The position numbers and the translations under genes were made by a program. Shown one piece after another: positions 21,352 through 31,764 of a stretch of DNA of 54,791 nt. The notes under the pieces are model-generated. The model had not been told where the DNA came from, did no database searches, and worked only from the letters and a program-made list of their open reading frames with translations. How positions within the stretch are numbered: the first letter of the stretch is position 1; every line of letters starts with the position of its first letter. The stretch lies in NCBI GenBank assembly GCA_030770425.1, contig JASJFT010000256.1, positions 1 to 54,791 of the forward strand, written 5' to 3'. The DNA comes from Darksidea phi (Eukaryota; Ascomycota; Dothideomycetes; Pleosporales; Lentitheciaceae).

Positions 21352-23852
21352 TTACGGTAGAACGGGGATCTGCTTTATCCAATCCGGGACCTCCCAGTTT
21401 CTCTCTTCGTACTGTGCCAACAAAGTAGAACGTATAGACGCTGCTTGTGCTGTAATATCAGGAACAGTGAAGTCTCGCAAAGCACCACCAGGCTGGCAAT
21501 ACTGCTTAAAGATTTTTCGAAAGACATCAGGACCTAGTCTAAGTTAGAGTCTACGGAATAAAGGCGCTCTGATACACTAGCCCAACACTTACCCGCAAAG
21601 TTCGTCAGCCCTTCAATCAGAGAGCCCATTTGTTCATCCGTCCAGTCTTCTTCTGTTATGGATGGGGCTCGTCTCGGTGGAGAGCCGCGCTCTTTAAATA
21701 AGGGAATCCTCTCAAACTTAATGCCATTCGCATCTCGCTCCTCAGAGTCCTCAAATCGGGCAGCAAATAGACTAGGGTCAATGTAAAGGCGGCGTCGACG
21801 TAAAGGATCAGGCTCGCACTGCTGGCGCCAGATATGAAGATCTTGCCACCGCTTCCATCTTTCTTTCTGAAGACTGTCCTTGAATTCTTTGCGCCTCTCT
21901 TCTTCCGCTCTCTCCACCATTTTCTGCTTCAGCTCATCATGTATACGCTGAGTATGAGTAACTACCTCAAGCTGTTCCAATGCTGCATAATATGACTCCG
22001 CTACCCCCCGAAGAGAAGAAATGAGCTGCATATCGACATCATTCACAAGACAATCGTTCTTATATCGGTTCGGAAGTCGCACCTTCCAGGAGGCGATAGT
22101 ATCCCTGAAAGAAACGATCGCCTGGGCGAATTCGACGAGGACACGCATAGCTTTTGAGGATTTTGTGACGTCGCCGTAGCTTTGTTCTAGCCAAGAGTGC
22201 AAGACTACCAGGTATGTCACTAGCTCTCGGAACAGGTAACCGTAGGCATCAACCTTGAGTTGCACCCTTTTTTCGGCGTCATCATTCACACCAAAGTCTG
22301 AGAGCAGCGCTCGAATTTCTTGAAGAGATGTGCGGACTTCTTGGATTGTTGTCCCGGGCTGTTTAAGGAGAAGTATCCCCGCTCGACATACTCGCTTAAT
22401 GCGGGTAGCTTCATCAGTCTGGCATTTACCGCGTCGCTTTTCCGACCTGGTGAAAGCAAACACTCGTTCAAACGCTGATTGTCCGCTCCCAGGGGTTGGT
22501 CCTTCAGCTTCTGATTCATCGGCATCACTTCGTTCGACTTCGGCTTCTGCGTCTTGAAGACCATATTGAGGCCCCACTTCGTCATCGTCACCCCGGTCCT
22601 CTTGCAGCCCACCGTCCCAGTCCGCTTGTGGCATCATCTCCTCATCAGCGGGCGTTTCTCTAGCATAGTCAGGTGGAGAATGAGTTGATGGAGCAGCCTC
22701 AGCATTTTTAGTCTTTGGCCGCTTTGACCTGCCTCTAGGGCGAGCAAGGGCACTACTAGCTTCCGGCTCGGCGGCCAGCACCGTGCGGCTTGCTAGATTG
22801 TTAGAAGCCTGTGCCGACTTGCCCCTGCCGCGCCTTGTGGCTCGTAATTCAGCCTCTGCAGGTAGCGGCTCGTCCTGGGTACCAACGCCCTTTTCGCCGG
22901 GAAGTAGAGCCTCGGCTTTCGCTCTTCTCCTTGTAGTGGTCGGTTCTGATGCTGTGGGCGCTGGTATGACGACCATGGGATGCGATCGTCCGGACCGGGT
23001 GCGCATACCCGGTTTAACATTGAGTGCCGCTTTCGCTTCCGGTTGTTCGCGTGCCTCCGAGCTCTCTCTTCGCGGAGATATAGACGCCATCTCTAAAGCT
23101 GGAACTTGATCGCCGGCCTTGCGCTTAGTTCGGGTTTGTCTTGGAGGTAAAACGCCAGGCTTCTCCGCGAAGTCAATTCGGATGATGTCTGCATCCTTCC
23201 CTGCAAGATGTCCGCTCTTTCCATTGTCTTCCTCCGCGCCATGCACAGTGTGGGACTCGATCGTGGGGGACTGAGAAGAGAGCCGCAACGCTTCCGTCTG
23301 TGCGATAGGTGCCAGATGCTCATCTAGAGCCCGAACTGGCTGTCCTGATGGAGGCAATGAAGGCAGAGCAGCCGCATCGAGCTGATTGCTTTTGACATCG
23401 ACCTTCTTACCCTTCTTCGCCCTCTTTAGCGACATGCTGCGGTTCACTGTCTCGGACAACTTAAACGGCGCACCACCCTTCTTTTCAGGAGACTCGACGT
23501 CCAGATCAAAAACGTCCCCCCGCCGCGCCAGATTGTGTCGCGGGTTCTTAGCCATATTCTCGCGCAAGAAGCTTGGCCGCTTGAGCTTTCCCGTGCCGCC
23601 TTTCCGCCGTGCCATGTTTGCGGAGCTTTCTGCAAGACCCGAAGTCTGCGAGATGTGTGAGAGCGCCGAGGAGGAAGGGTGAGGGGATATGCGAAGCTTG
23701 TCCACTCGAGCCGCGTTCAGCAGGTGTGCGCTTCGGATGGCAGCGTTGCTAGGCAGTTTTCGGAGTTTCAAGGCCGATAACTGAGATTCGATGTGCAGCT
23801 GTTGCTCTGCCGACTCGTTCCCTGAGCTCTCTGGGAACGGGGATGGAGACAT
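21352..23852 (-). CDS. Large nuclear-type protein with C-terminal Myb/SANT-like segment
   Basis: Exons 23852-21593 and 21533-21352; the 59-nt intron (GTAAGT donor, TCTAAC branch, CTAG acceptor) falls inside the apparent terminal stop, so an intron-less model would cut 60 residues. The product is 813 aa from the ATG at 23852. The N-terminal 430 residues are disordered and basic, with NLS-like runs (KRAKKGKKVDVK, RSKRPKTK). Residues about 480-700 are helical, with a coiled-coil-like charged stretch (QKMVERAEEERRKEFKDSLQ). The C-terminus (EEDWTDEQMGSLIEGLTNFA, then after splicing GPDVFRKIFKQY, DITAQAASIRSTLL, PDWIKQIPVLP) has the Trp-helix-helix pattern of a Myb/SANT domain. A chromatin or DNA-binding role is inferred; no specific orthologue is recognised. 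Confidence 0.75.
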
Positions 23853-24139
23853 GTTAACTGTCACTGTATCAGACGTTAGCCGGAAGGGGGTTCAAGCATT
23901 TCCAAAGAAGCAGGCGTCGCCCACGCTTGCTAGCCGCCTGCCGTAGTAGTGCAGAAACCCGCGGCAAACTACGTACATGAGTCTTTTCGCGGCGACTTGT
24001 TTCCCCGGATCGGTGGTTGTGGAAATGCGGGGAGGTTGGCACTAAACCGGGGGGGCTGGCGCGAGTCGGCGCGCTGTCACGAGCCTCGAAAGCAGCTAGA
24101 GAGCCAAGACAATCATCTCCCTCAACCCAACACATCACT
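23853..24139. promoter_or_regulatory. Shared divergent promoter region
   Basis: 287 bases separate the start codons of the Myb/SANT-like gene (minus) and rrd1 (plus), so both promoters must lie here or overlap. No specific factor site is recognised. Confidence 0.5.
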
Positions 24140-25703
24140 ATGGCCAATCCTGGACCGCCCTCCCATGGGCTCCAAATTCTTGACCAGAACGCCGACCACA
24201 CGTTCAAGTTGCCCGTCAAGCGCATCCACGATGGCGATGACGTATCGTTCTTCTTGGCTAGCAAGGCCTACGCCGACATCATGACCTTCATCTTCCAGCT
24301 AAACGCAGCCATGATACCTCGGAAGACCAATGGCGAAGAAAACAAGCCAGAAGCGATCAGGGAATGGACGCTGCTGGATCCAGGCACATTCTACGACGAT
24401 GTCGTTAAAGACCTAGCAAGACTGATCCAAAGCCTGGAGAGCCTCATCGAGCAGGCGCCACCAGATCCGGGACCTCGCAGGTTCGGCAATATCAGCTTCA
24501 GACGGTGGCATGAACTTGTAGAGAAGCAGATATCGGATCTCATGCACAGCTGCCTGCCAGCTAAGGTCCTCGAGTCACATCCCAACTCCGATGTGACCGC
24601 GAAGGCAGAACTCGAGGCATACCTGCTCGGTAGCTTTGGGAGCGCGCAACGGTTGGACTACGGCACAGGACACGAACTGAGCTTCCTGGCCTTTATTGGC
24701 TGTCTGTGGAAGCTGGGGGCGTTCCCAGCTTCAGACGACGGTAGTCAAGAGCGAGCGATTGTGCTGGGGGTCATAGAGCCGTATGTCTCCATGCGGTCTC
24801 TTGAACCACTCGACTAACAATTATAGCTACCTACGACTCGTCCGCCGCCTCATCTTGACGTACACCCTTGAGCCCGCTGGGTCTCACGGCGTTTGGGGCT
24901 TAGACGACCATTCGTTCCTCCCATACATCTTCGGGTCTGCACAGTACTCACCTGCGATCTCCTCACCCTCTCAGATCGCCACGGAAGGATCTTCGCCAGA
25001 CGCGCCCAATCCTGCAGACATAGCAAAAGACAGCACCGTCCAGCGGGAACGCCAACGTAACATGTACTTCAGCGCTATTGGATTCATTTACGATGTCAAA
25101 AAGGGTCCGTTTTGGGAGCACAGCCCCATCCTGTTTGACATATCGGGCGTCAAGGCGGGATGGGCTAAGATCAACAAGGTAAGTCTGAACCGGCCCCAAC
25201 CCACAGTTTGTACTGAGACGATGCGGCAGGGCATGATAAAAATGTACAACGCCGAAGTACTGTCCAAGTTTCCAGTCGTGCAACACTTCCCCTTTGGGTC
25301 GCTATTTGCATGGGAGCGGGACCCTGCGGCACAACAAATCCAGGCGAGCGTGCACACGGCGAGCCAGCCCAAAGTAACAGCTCCCTCGTCAAGACCACAA
25401 CCTGGGTTGCGCGACCCTATGGTAGAGCCCGGAATGACGGCCGGCAGAGGCAGCATGCCGGCGAGTGGTACTACGGCACCGTGGGCATCGTCGCGTGTCC
25501 CCCCACGAGCGCCGCTATCCGCTCCCACCGGCCCAAACCAGCCAACAAGAGCACCGTGGACTTCTTCCACACCATTACCTCCTCCCGGGGGCACGACGAC
25601 TGCGCCATGGGCCAGGACGGGAGGGAACACCGCGCCGCCGTCGGCACAGGGGTCGGTCCCAAGCACACGGGCGCCATGGGCAGACAGGAAGCCGCAGAGC
25701 TAG
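24140..25703 (+). CDS. rrd1: Serine/threonine protein phosphatase 2A activator (PTPA), Rrd1-like
   Basis: Exons 24140-24780, 24827-25178 and 25230-25703 (introns 46 and 51 nt) give 488 aa. The second intron keeps frame and has no stop, so its retention would add 17 residues inside a conserved block; the family sequence supports removal ([17 protein letters not shown]). PTPA signatures are [37 protein letters not shown] and [15 protein letters not shown]. These proteins are peptidyl-prolyl isomerase-type chaperones that activate PP2A-like catalytic subunits in cytosol and nucleus. The C-terminal 120 residues are Pro/Ala-rich with four APW motifs ([28 protein letters not shown]), a tail I associate with the fungal Rrd1 rather than Rrd2 paralogue; that assignment is from memory. 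It is divergent from the Myb/SANT-like gene. Confidence 0.92.
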
Positions 25704-26290
25704 GCCCATGAAGTTCGTCTTCGTCCATGATGATGTTGAACGGCTGAGATCGGGGTGCATGGGGCGGAGTAAGGAGCAAGGAGTGGTTAGCGACTGATAT
25801 GTCTAGCGGCTGACGACTTGTGCAAACGGTTGGATAGGTGGGCGAATGCAACTGATGCAATTCGATATAGCGATTGCGTGTCACGGCCGCTAGTCTGGGA
25901 CGGCGGGCTGTGCTTGTCGGACCAGCGCCTGTGGACCACTCAGCGGAGCCCCGAACAAGATGAAACACAAGCCCCAAACGGGCTGCATCTGTCACGCACA
26001 GGCCGCTATTTTGGGGCGATAGCGACGCGCATGAAACATGTGGGGCAGGCGCCTGATTGGCCGGAGCCCTGTAGCTTACTGTAGCTTCCAGGCCCAGTAG
26101 CGAACACGAGCATCGCAGCTTCCTCGACCTCGAAGGCCCCTTCTCGCTTTAACTGCCCACGCTCCTTCCACTTCCTCGCCAGCCCTTCTCCCCCATTGCA
26201 TCGTTTGCGCCCGTAGTTTCGCCGCTGTCTGCCAGTGACAAGGCATCTTTTCCAGCCGTAACGCTGTAGCTACTCCCTTGCGCCGTTATC
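25704..26290. other. Intergenic, promoter of the Pro/Ala-rich protein gene
   Basis: No supported coding. Pyrimidine-rich sequence lies before 26291. Confidence 0.5.
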
Positions 26291-27607
26291 ATGCCTGGAG
26301 TTCGTGAGTACACCTGGAGCTTATCGACGGCTTCACCTTCACCGTTGAACCCTTTCTTATGGCGCCTGCCTGCCCGCACGCTGCTATCTCTGCCACCTCT
26401 GCCACCTCTGCCACCCCGCCCCACGCTCTCCACACTCTCCACGCTCCCCACTGTCGAGACTCTACCATTGACACCCTTGACTGCACAACACAATACTTCC
26501 CCAGCGCACTTAGCTGACATCTCAAAATGACAGCCCCCGACGCGGTCGACAAGGTGAAGCACGTCTTCAAGAACCTCTTCGGCAGCAAGAAGAAGAAGGA
26601 CAAGAAAAACGAGGCTGCGCCCACCGCGGCCGCCAATGCCTCTTCGTCCACCACTAAGCCCAGCGAGACGACGCCCGCACAGCCCGCACCGGCCACTGCC
26701 CCCGAGCCCGCGAAGACCGAACACACGCCCGCGACGGACAGTGCGCCGCCTGCTCCCGCTCCTGTTCCGGCGCCCGCTCCCGCGCAGGGCGAGGACAAGA
26801 AGGCCGAGATTGCAGCGCTGGCTGAAGTGAAGAAGGCGACCGAGAGTAGGTTCCATTCTCATTATACCCCGGTCCGAGCTTTCTACGGAGACAACGACTG
26901 CAGTGATGGGTCGAGGTGGAGGGAGAAAGTCGCGCGAGACTCTTAGGAGGGCACGCCGATGCACTACCTCGCCACGACGGCCGAAGAGGGTTCCAGGATA
27001 TCCCACCCTGCCTCGAAGCCCAGCGAGTGCGCCTGGCTAGCCCGCCCACGCGTCACCTTTGCGATTGTCACGACTTCACGACTTCACGACTCCATGACTC
27101 CACGACTCCACGACTTCACTGCATTTTCACGACTGACCCCGGACCCCTTTTCTTACTTGATACCTACGGCTGTTTTCGTATCTAACGCGGACGAATCTTT
27201 CTCGTCCTTCCGTTACTCATAGACTAACACGTTTTGTTTTAGGCCCCGAGCCAGTCGGTGCTACTGCTCCAGTTCCCCCGGCTGCCACTTCTGCTCAAGA
27301 GCCGACCAACGCCGCTCAATCCGAGCCCAAGGCTGCCGAAGCGAAGCCGACCGAAACTGCTCCCGTTCCTACGCCTTCTGCCCCCGAAGAGCCTCCGGCT
27401 GTTCCGACTTCGAAGCCTGCCCCTGGAATGAGTGCCACGAGCGGGCCTTTGAACGACGATTTCGACTTCAGTGGGGAACCAAAAGCGGAACAGTCTGTTT
27501 CACCTGCACCTGCACCTGCGCCTGCGCCTGCTGCTGCCCCCGTCGCTTCTGCACCTGCTCCCACCGCGGACCCTGCTCCCGAGGCAGCTTCTGCTGAGAA
27601 GAAGTAG
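26291..27607 (+). CDS. Lys-then-Pro/Ala-rich low-complexity protein, three exons
   Basis: Best model: exons 26291-26303, 26534-26845 and 27243-27607, 229 aa starting MPGVPPDAVDKVKHVFKN. Intron 1 (230 nt) ends CTGAC...AAAATGACAG, so the ATG at 26527, which gives an alternative start MTAPDAV in the same frame, lies inside the acceptor region. Intron 2 (397 nt, GTAGGT donor, CTAAC branch, TTTTAG acceptor) is unusually long and holds an 8-bp tandem repeat. The protein has a short amphipathic N-terminus, a Lys block (FGSKKKKDKKNE), long Ala/Pro/Glu stretches (PAPAPVPAPAPAQ) and a conserved-looking LNDDFDFSGEP motif near the end. No fold is predicted from sequence, and no family or function is recognised. 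Intron 2 retention would give a short alternative C-terminus ending at 26946. Confidence 0.65.
26389..26415. repeat. 9-bp tandem repeat, 3 copies
   Basis: Unit tctgccacc repeated three times inside intron 1 of the Pro/Ala-rich gene. Confidence 0.9.
27071..27118. repeat. 8-bp tandem repeat, 6 copies
   Basis: Six units of cgactt/ccca type (cgacttca, cgactcca, tgactcca) in register, inside intron 2 of the Pro/Ala-rich gene. They account for part of the unusual intron length. Confidence 0.9.
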
Positions 27608-28144
27608 AACTAGGGATCTTTCCAACCGCTGGAGAAAATGAGCTACTTTCAGGCATGTTTTGCATATGCCCATGAGGGGAGGCTTACGGGCTGCCTGGCG
27701 GCGGATGTTTATTTGCGTTTTCATTTCCTCTTTTCTCTTAATTCTATACCCCAAGGCTGCCCTACAGCAGCATCTACTCATCTTTCAGTCGGAGAAGGGG
27801 TATGCATGGAGTCTTAGTCAAATCAACATTTGTTCTCGATCCTCAGCACTGCTACGTGACTGTTATATTCTCGCCCATGTTCCATGTTCTAGCAGGGCTC
27901 GGCAAAACCTTTGGCCGACGCGACGCGCTTGGTGCGGGGCAGGCACGTCAATCCATGGACTGCCCCGCGCTACCACTGAGCTCGTTCCCACGGTATTTGT
28001 TACTGACATTTGCATTTTCACACGGCGACCTGCTGCACAGCGCTGCCGCGTCGTATAAGTAGTAGCCATCCTAGCTATCACCGCTTCCGTACACATTCGC
28101 ACTCTGCCGCATTCAACCAAAATTCAACACACCTGTCCCCCAAA
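27608..28144. other. Intergenic, promoter of HBS1
   Basis: No supported gene. The frame entering HBS1 is open upstream of its ATG (from about 28010), but no family similarity starts before 28145. Confidence 0.5.
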
Positions 28145-30736
28145 ATGCCGCCTAAATCCGGCCACCAGCGCGCGAAGAACATCGACTACGATGACGATGA
28201 CATCTACAGTGAGGAGGAATACTCTGAAAACGAAAGTGGTGCAGGTGCAGACGGGATGACGGATGAAGATCGCGAACAGATGAAGACAGGCACGGCCAAG
28301 GTCAGGGAAGCTTTGGATTCCAGTTTGGATGTTACGGACGCACAGATTCAGGAGGCGTTGTGGCACTACTACTATGATATCGGCAAATCTGTCACATATT
28401 TGAAGAGTAAGGATTGTTCGGCTTTCGATACTGAAGCTGTTTCTGACGGTGTAGACAAATTCGCACCCAAACCACAGGCGCCGCCCAAGGCGAAGCCGAC
28501 TTCTCGGTTCGACCTAGCGGCAAATACGGCAGGGAGCAAGACGCCCACTGGTAAGCAAACATTAAGAGAGTCAACCCGCGGACCGCCGAGCCTAGGTCGA
28601 CCAACAATACCCGCTACAAAACCCGCCGACGGCTTTCCGGTTCGGATCTGCACACAAGAAATTCCGATGGCTACCAACTTTTTCTGGGATACTCCATGGG
28701 GCAACGTCCCGTCACACAGGCTTGGTGGGATGACGCCTGTGCGGTCTATCGGCTGTAAAGGTGGCCTTCTAGGGGGTTCATCCAAGTTGCAAGCACTGGC
28801 CGCCAAGAGAAAGCAGAAACAGGAGGCTGCTAAGATGTCAGACGATGCGAACCCCGACAAAGCTGTGGCACTCTTGGACAGGCTCAGTTTGAAAGACACC
28901 AAGCCGTCATTACGTGGCGGACAGAGCGAATCCCACCCCTCCTTAGCCAAATACCCCTCTCGAAAGCGTTCGCCACCACCGGATGAGCTTCCAATGCAGG
29001 AACAGGAGCCGGAATCTGAACCAGAGGCAATCAAACCTGCTGTTGAGTTTCCCGACCTACGCGCCCAGCCATCCATGTTCGGCGCAACGCTCTGTGGCCT
29101 TGCGGAGCCACCCGAAAAGCGTCGCAAAGTCGAGATGTTAAGCTTCCCTTTGCCGTACACCACCCTGGAGGGTTTCCGGAGGGCCGATCCTTTTGCTGGC
29201 CCTAGTCCCGACGATGTCGTCCGGCAAGCTCAGGCGCGCAGAGCGAAGCGTGGTTGACTCTCTACAGCCCCGCCCACAAGTAGGATCTAAGATGCGAATA
29301 GGAACACCCAAACCCAAGACTACATCAAAAAGGGCCCATGGAGATAAGCTAGCCGAGTCAGTGGAAAAGCTATCTGTCGCGGACGATGCCCCAAAGGTGA
29401 AGAGCAAGAACCTGAACGTTGTGGAAGAATTCAAGAAAAGTGGCATGAAGCGGATGGCCAACTTCGTCGTCATTGGTGAACTCAACTACCCTCGAAGCTG
29501 TATACCTATGTACTGACCTTATTAGGCCATGTGGATCACGGCAAGAGCACCCTCATGGGCCGGCTACTGTACGACCTCAAGGTGATTGACCAACGCTCCA
29601 TCGAGAAGCTCCGAAAAGAAGCCGAGACGATAGGCAAGTCCTCCTTTGCCTTGGCGTGGGTAATGGACCAAACAAGCGAGGAGCGTAACCGTGGCGTAAC
29701 CGTGGATATCGCGATGAGCAATTTCGAGACCCCTAATACACGGTTCACAATACTCGACGCACCTGGCCATAAGGACTTCATACCGAACATGATAGCCGGG
29801 GCCTCCCAAGCCGACTTCGCTGTACTCGTCATCGATGCTAGTACCAATAGCTTCGAATCAGGCCTAAAGGGGCAGACAAAAGAGCATGCCTTACTCGTAC
29901 GCAGCATGGGCGTTCAACGGCTCATTATCGCCGTCAATAAGATGGACACTGTAAAATGGAGCCAAGGCCGCTTTGAAGAGATATCCCAACAATTGACCGC
30001 CTTTCTCACCTCCGCCAGCTTCTCGGCCAAATCCATTACCTTCGTGCCATGCGCCGGCCTCACAGGCGATAATGTGGCGAAACGCGTTGAGGACCCTCGA
30101 GCTGCGTGGTACACTGGCAAATCACTCGTTGACGCGCTGGAATCTGCCGAGCCCGCAAAGCGCAACGTTGAGAAGCCATTACGCTTGACGATCGGTGACG
30201 TCTTCCGTGGCGGTATCACCAACCCAATATCCATCTCCGGTCGCATAGACGCAGGCGCTGTACAAGTCGGCGACACCCTTCTGGCCATGCCGTCCAACGA
30301 AACTGCAACTGTAAAAGCGATTGAGGTCGAGCATGAGCCCGTGGATTGGGCGGTAGCCGGCCAAATCCCCACACTTCACCTCAGTGACATAGATCCTATT
30401 CACCTACGCCTAGGTGACATCGCCTGCGACCCGAAGGTTCCGGTCGAGCTCGTCAAATCTTTCAAGTGCAAGATACTCGCATTCGACCATGTGCTTCCTT
30501 CATCAGTGGACGTCTTCAGGGGTAGACTGCAGGCTGAAGGGAAGATCAGTCAGCTCATGGCTCGGCTAGATAAGACCAATGGTGAGATTGTGAAGAAGAA
30601 CCCGAGAATCGTCAAACCGGGGGAAGTGGCTAGGGTTGTTGTAGAACTAGAGAGGGAGTTGCCCCTTGAGGCCGGTGTACGCGTTGTATTGCGTGAAGGC
30701 GGTAATACGGTGGCTGCTGGATTGCTTGAAGGGTAG
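28145..30736 (+). CDS. HBS1: Hbs1-like translational GTPase (ribosome rescue factor)
   Basis: ATG at 28145 (MPPKSGHQRAKNIDYDD). Exons 28145-28406, 28455-29215(?), 29268(?)-29475 and 29526-30736 give 813 aa. The 48-nt first intron keeps frame; removing it restores YLKNKF, the usual Hbs1 N-terminal text. Between about 29210 and 29268 the reading frame must shift by one: either a 52-nt intron with a poor GTCGTC donor or a one-base insertion near 29250. The last intron splits the G1 motif (Gly, then HVDHGKST). G2 RGVTVD, G3 DAPGHKDF and G4 NKMD follow, then EF1A-like domains 2 and 3. Hbs1 with Dom34/Pelota splits stalled ribosomes in no-go and non-stop decay. The N-terminal HBS1 helical domain (residues about 50-95) binds the ribosome. 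Identity is secure; the middle junction is not. Confidence 0.9.
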
Positions 30737-31764
30737 ACTTTTACGTTGTAGTGAAATTCACCCCAGTAGCTTTGGTATCCGTACATGGAGACCATCTCAA
30801 TTTATACGCGATTACTGATTTGCGAGCATTTCTGTGACGCGGTTTACCGTTTAAGTTTGGTTTCGAGTCTCATACTAGAGAGGGCGGCGACATTATAGCC
30901 CGGGAATTACGAAAGAATCAGTAGGTTTTGGATGTGAGATATATCCTTCTAAAGCCTCCAAGATAATTCTACGCAATGAACTCATCCACAAGGCATAAGA
31001 ATCAACAACGAGCTATTCAATCATATATAGATATATGTAAGATATAAATTTAGCTATACAATTCAACGTCGAACCACGGTATTCATCTCGCTTTCCCGTA
31101 TATTGTAGTATTTTATTTTGAAATACTAAATTAACTTGGAGTTGATGAATGCTTCTATGGTTCTGAATGTAAAGTCTCTGGGTATATGGATGATAGAGGT
31201 GGGAATGTATAGGCTTGATTGGAGAGGTAAAAGAGGAAGGGAAGAGGGGGGGGGGTGGGGGGGGAGGAGTATTTGGTATGTTTATTGATTGTAGGTTCGA
31301 TTCGATTCCTGCTCGCTCCCCCAAAGTTCCTATATAGCCTAGATAATAGAAACTGGGGACTATATCTAGGCGGTAAAATCGCCGCTTAATTCCGCATACC
31401 GCTTAATTATAGAAGTAAGGGGGAAGTAAGTTCAGCGCCCGTCCCTCGGTCCGATCAACTAGTGCTATATAGACACCACAATGCAAATCCTTAATGCTAG
31501 TATAGTGGATATATTCTGCGTGTTAAGACAAGATCATGGCTCATGTATGGATTGAAAGATTGGACGGTAAAGGCAATTGTTCGTTTCAACCGAATTAGAC
31601 AGCATGAAATTCTGGCTCATGCGTATGGGTCAGAGATGTACAGTATCGCACACTATTTCAATTACGACGTTTCTTTTTACAACTGATGCCGGCTGTTAAA
31701 CTTCCAGCTCGGAAGACATCTACAAGACTAGCTCTACCATCCAGCACCTTCCATGCGACCCGCG
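30737..31764. other. Convergent intergenic region, partly AT-rich
   Basis: 3' ends of HBS1 (plus) and of the two-TM protein gene (minus) meet here. The stretch 31000-31500 is AT-rich with the G-run noted separately. No gene is seen. Confidence 0.5.
31246..31268. repeat. G-rich run
   Basis: Twenty-three bases of G interrupted by single t and a. It has quadruplex potential on the plus strand and lies in AT-rich non-coding sequence. Confidence 0.85.

Noticed and set aside
26149..27006. Gly/Arg-rich 285-codon minus frame opposite the Pro/Ala-rich gene
   Set aside because: It is the complement of Pro/Ala codons; composition alone keeps it open.
31289..31310. T-loop-like ggttcgattc suggesting a tRNA
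   Set aside because: No acceptor, D or anticodon stems can be formed around it.
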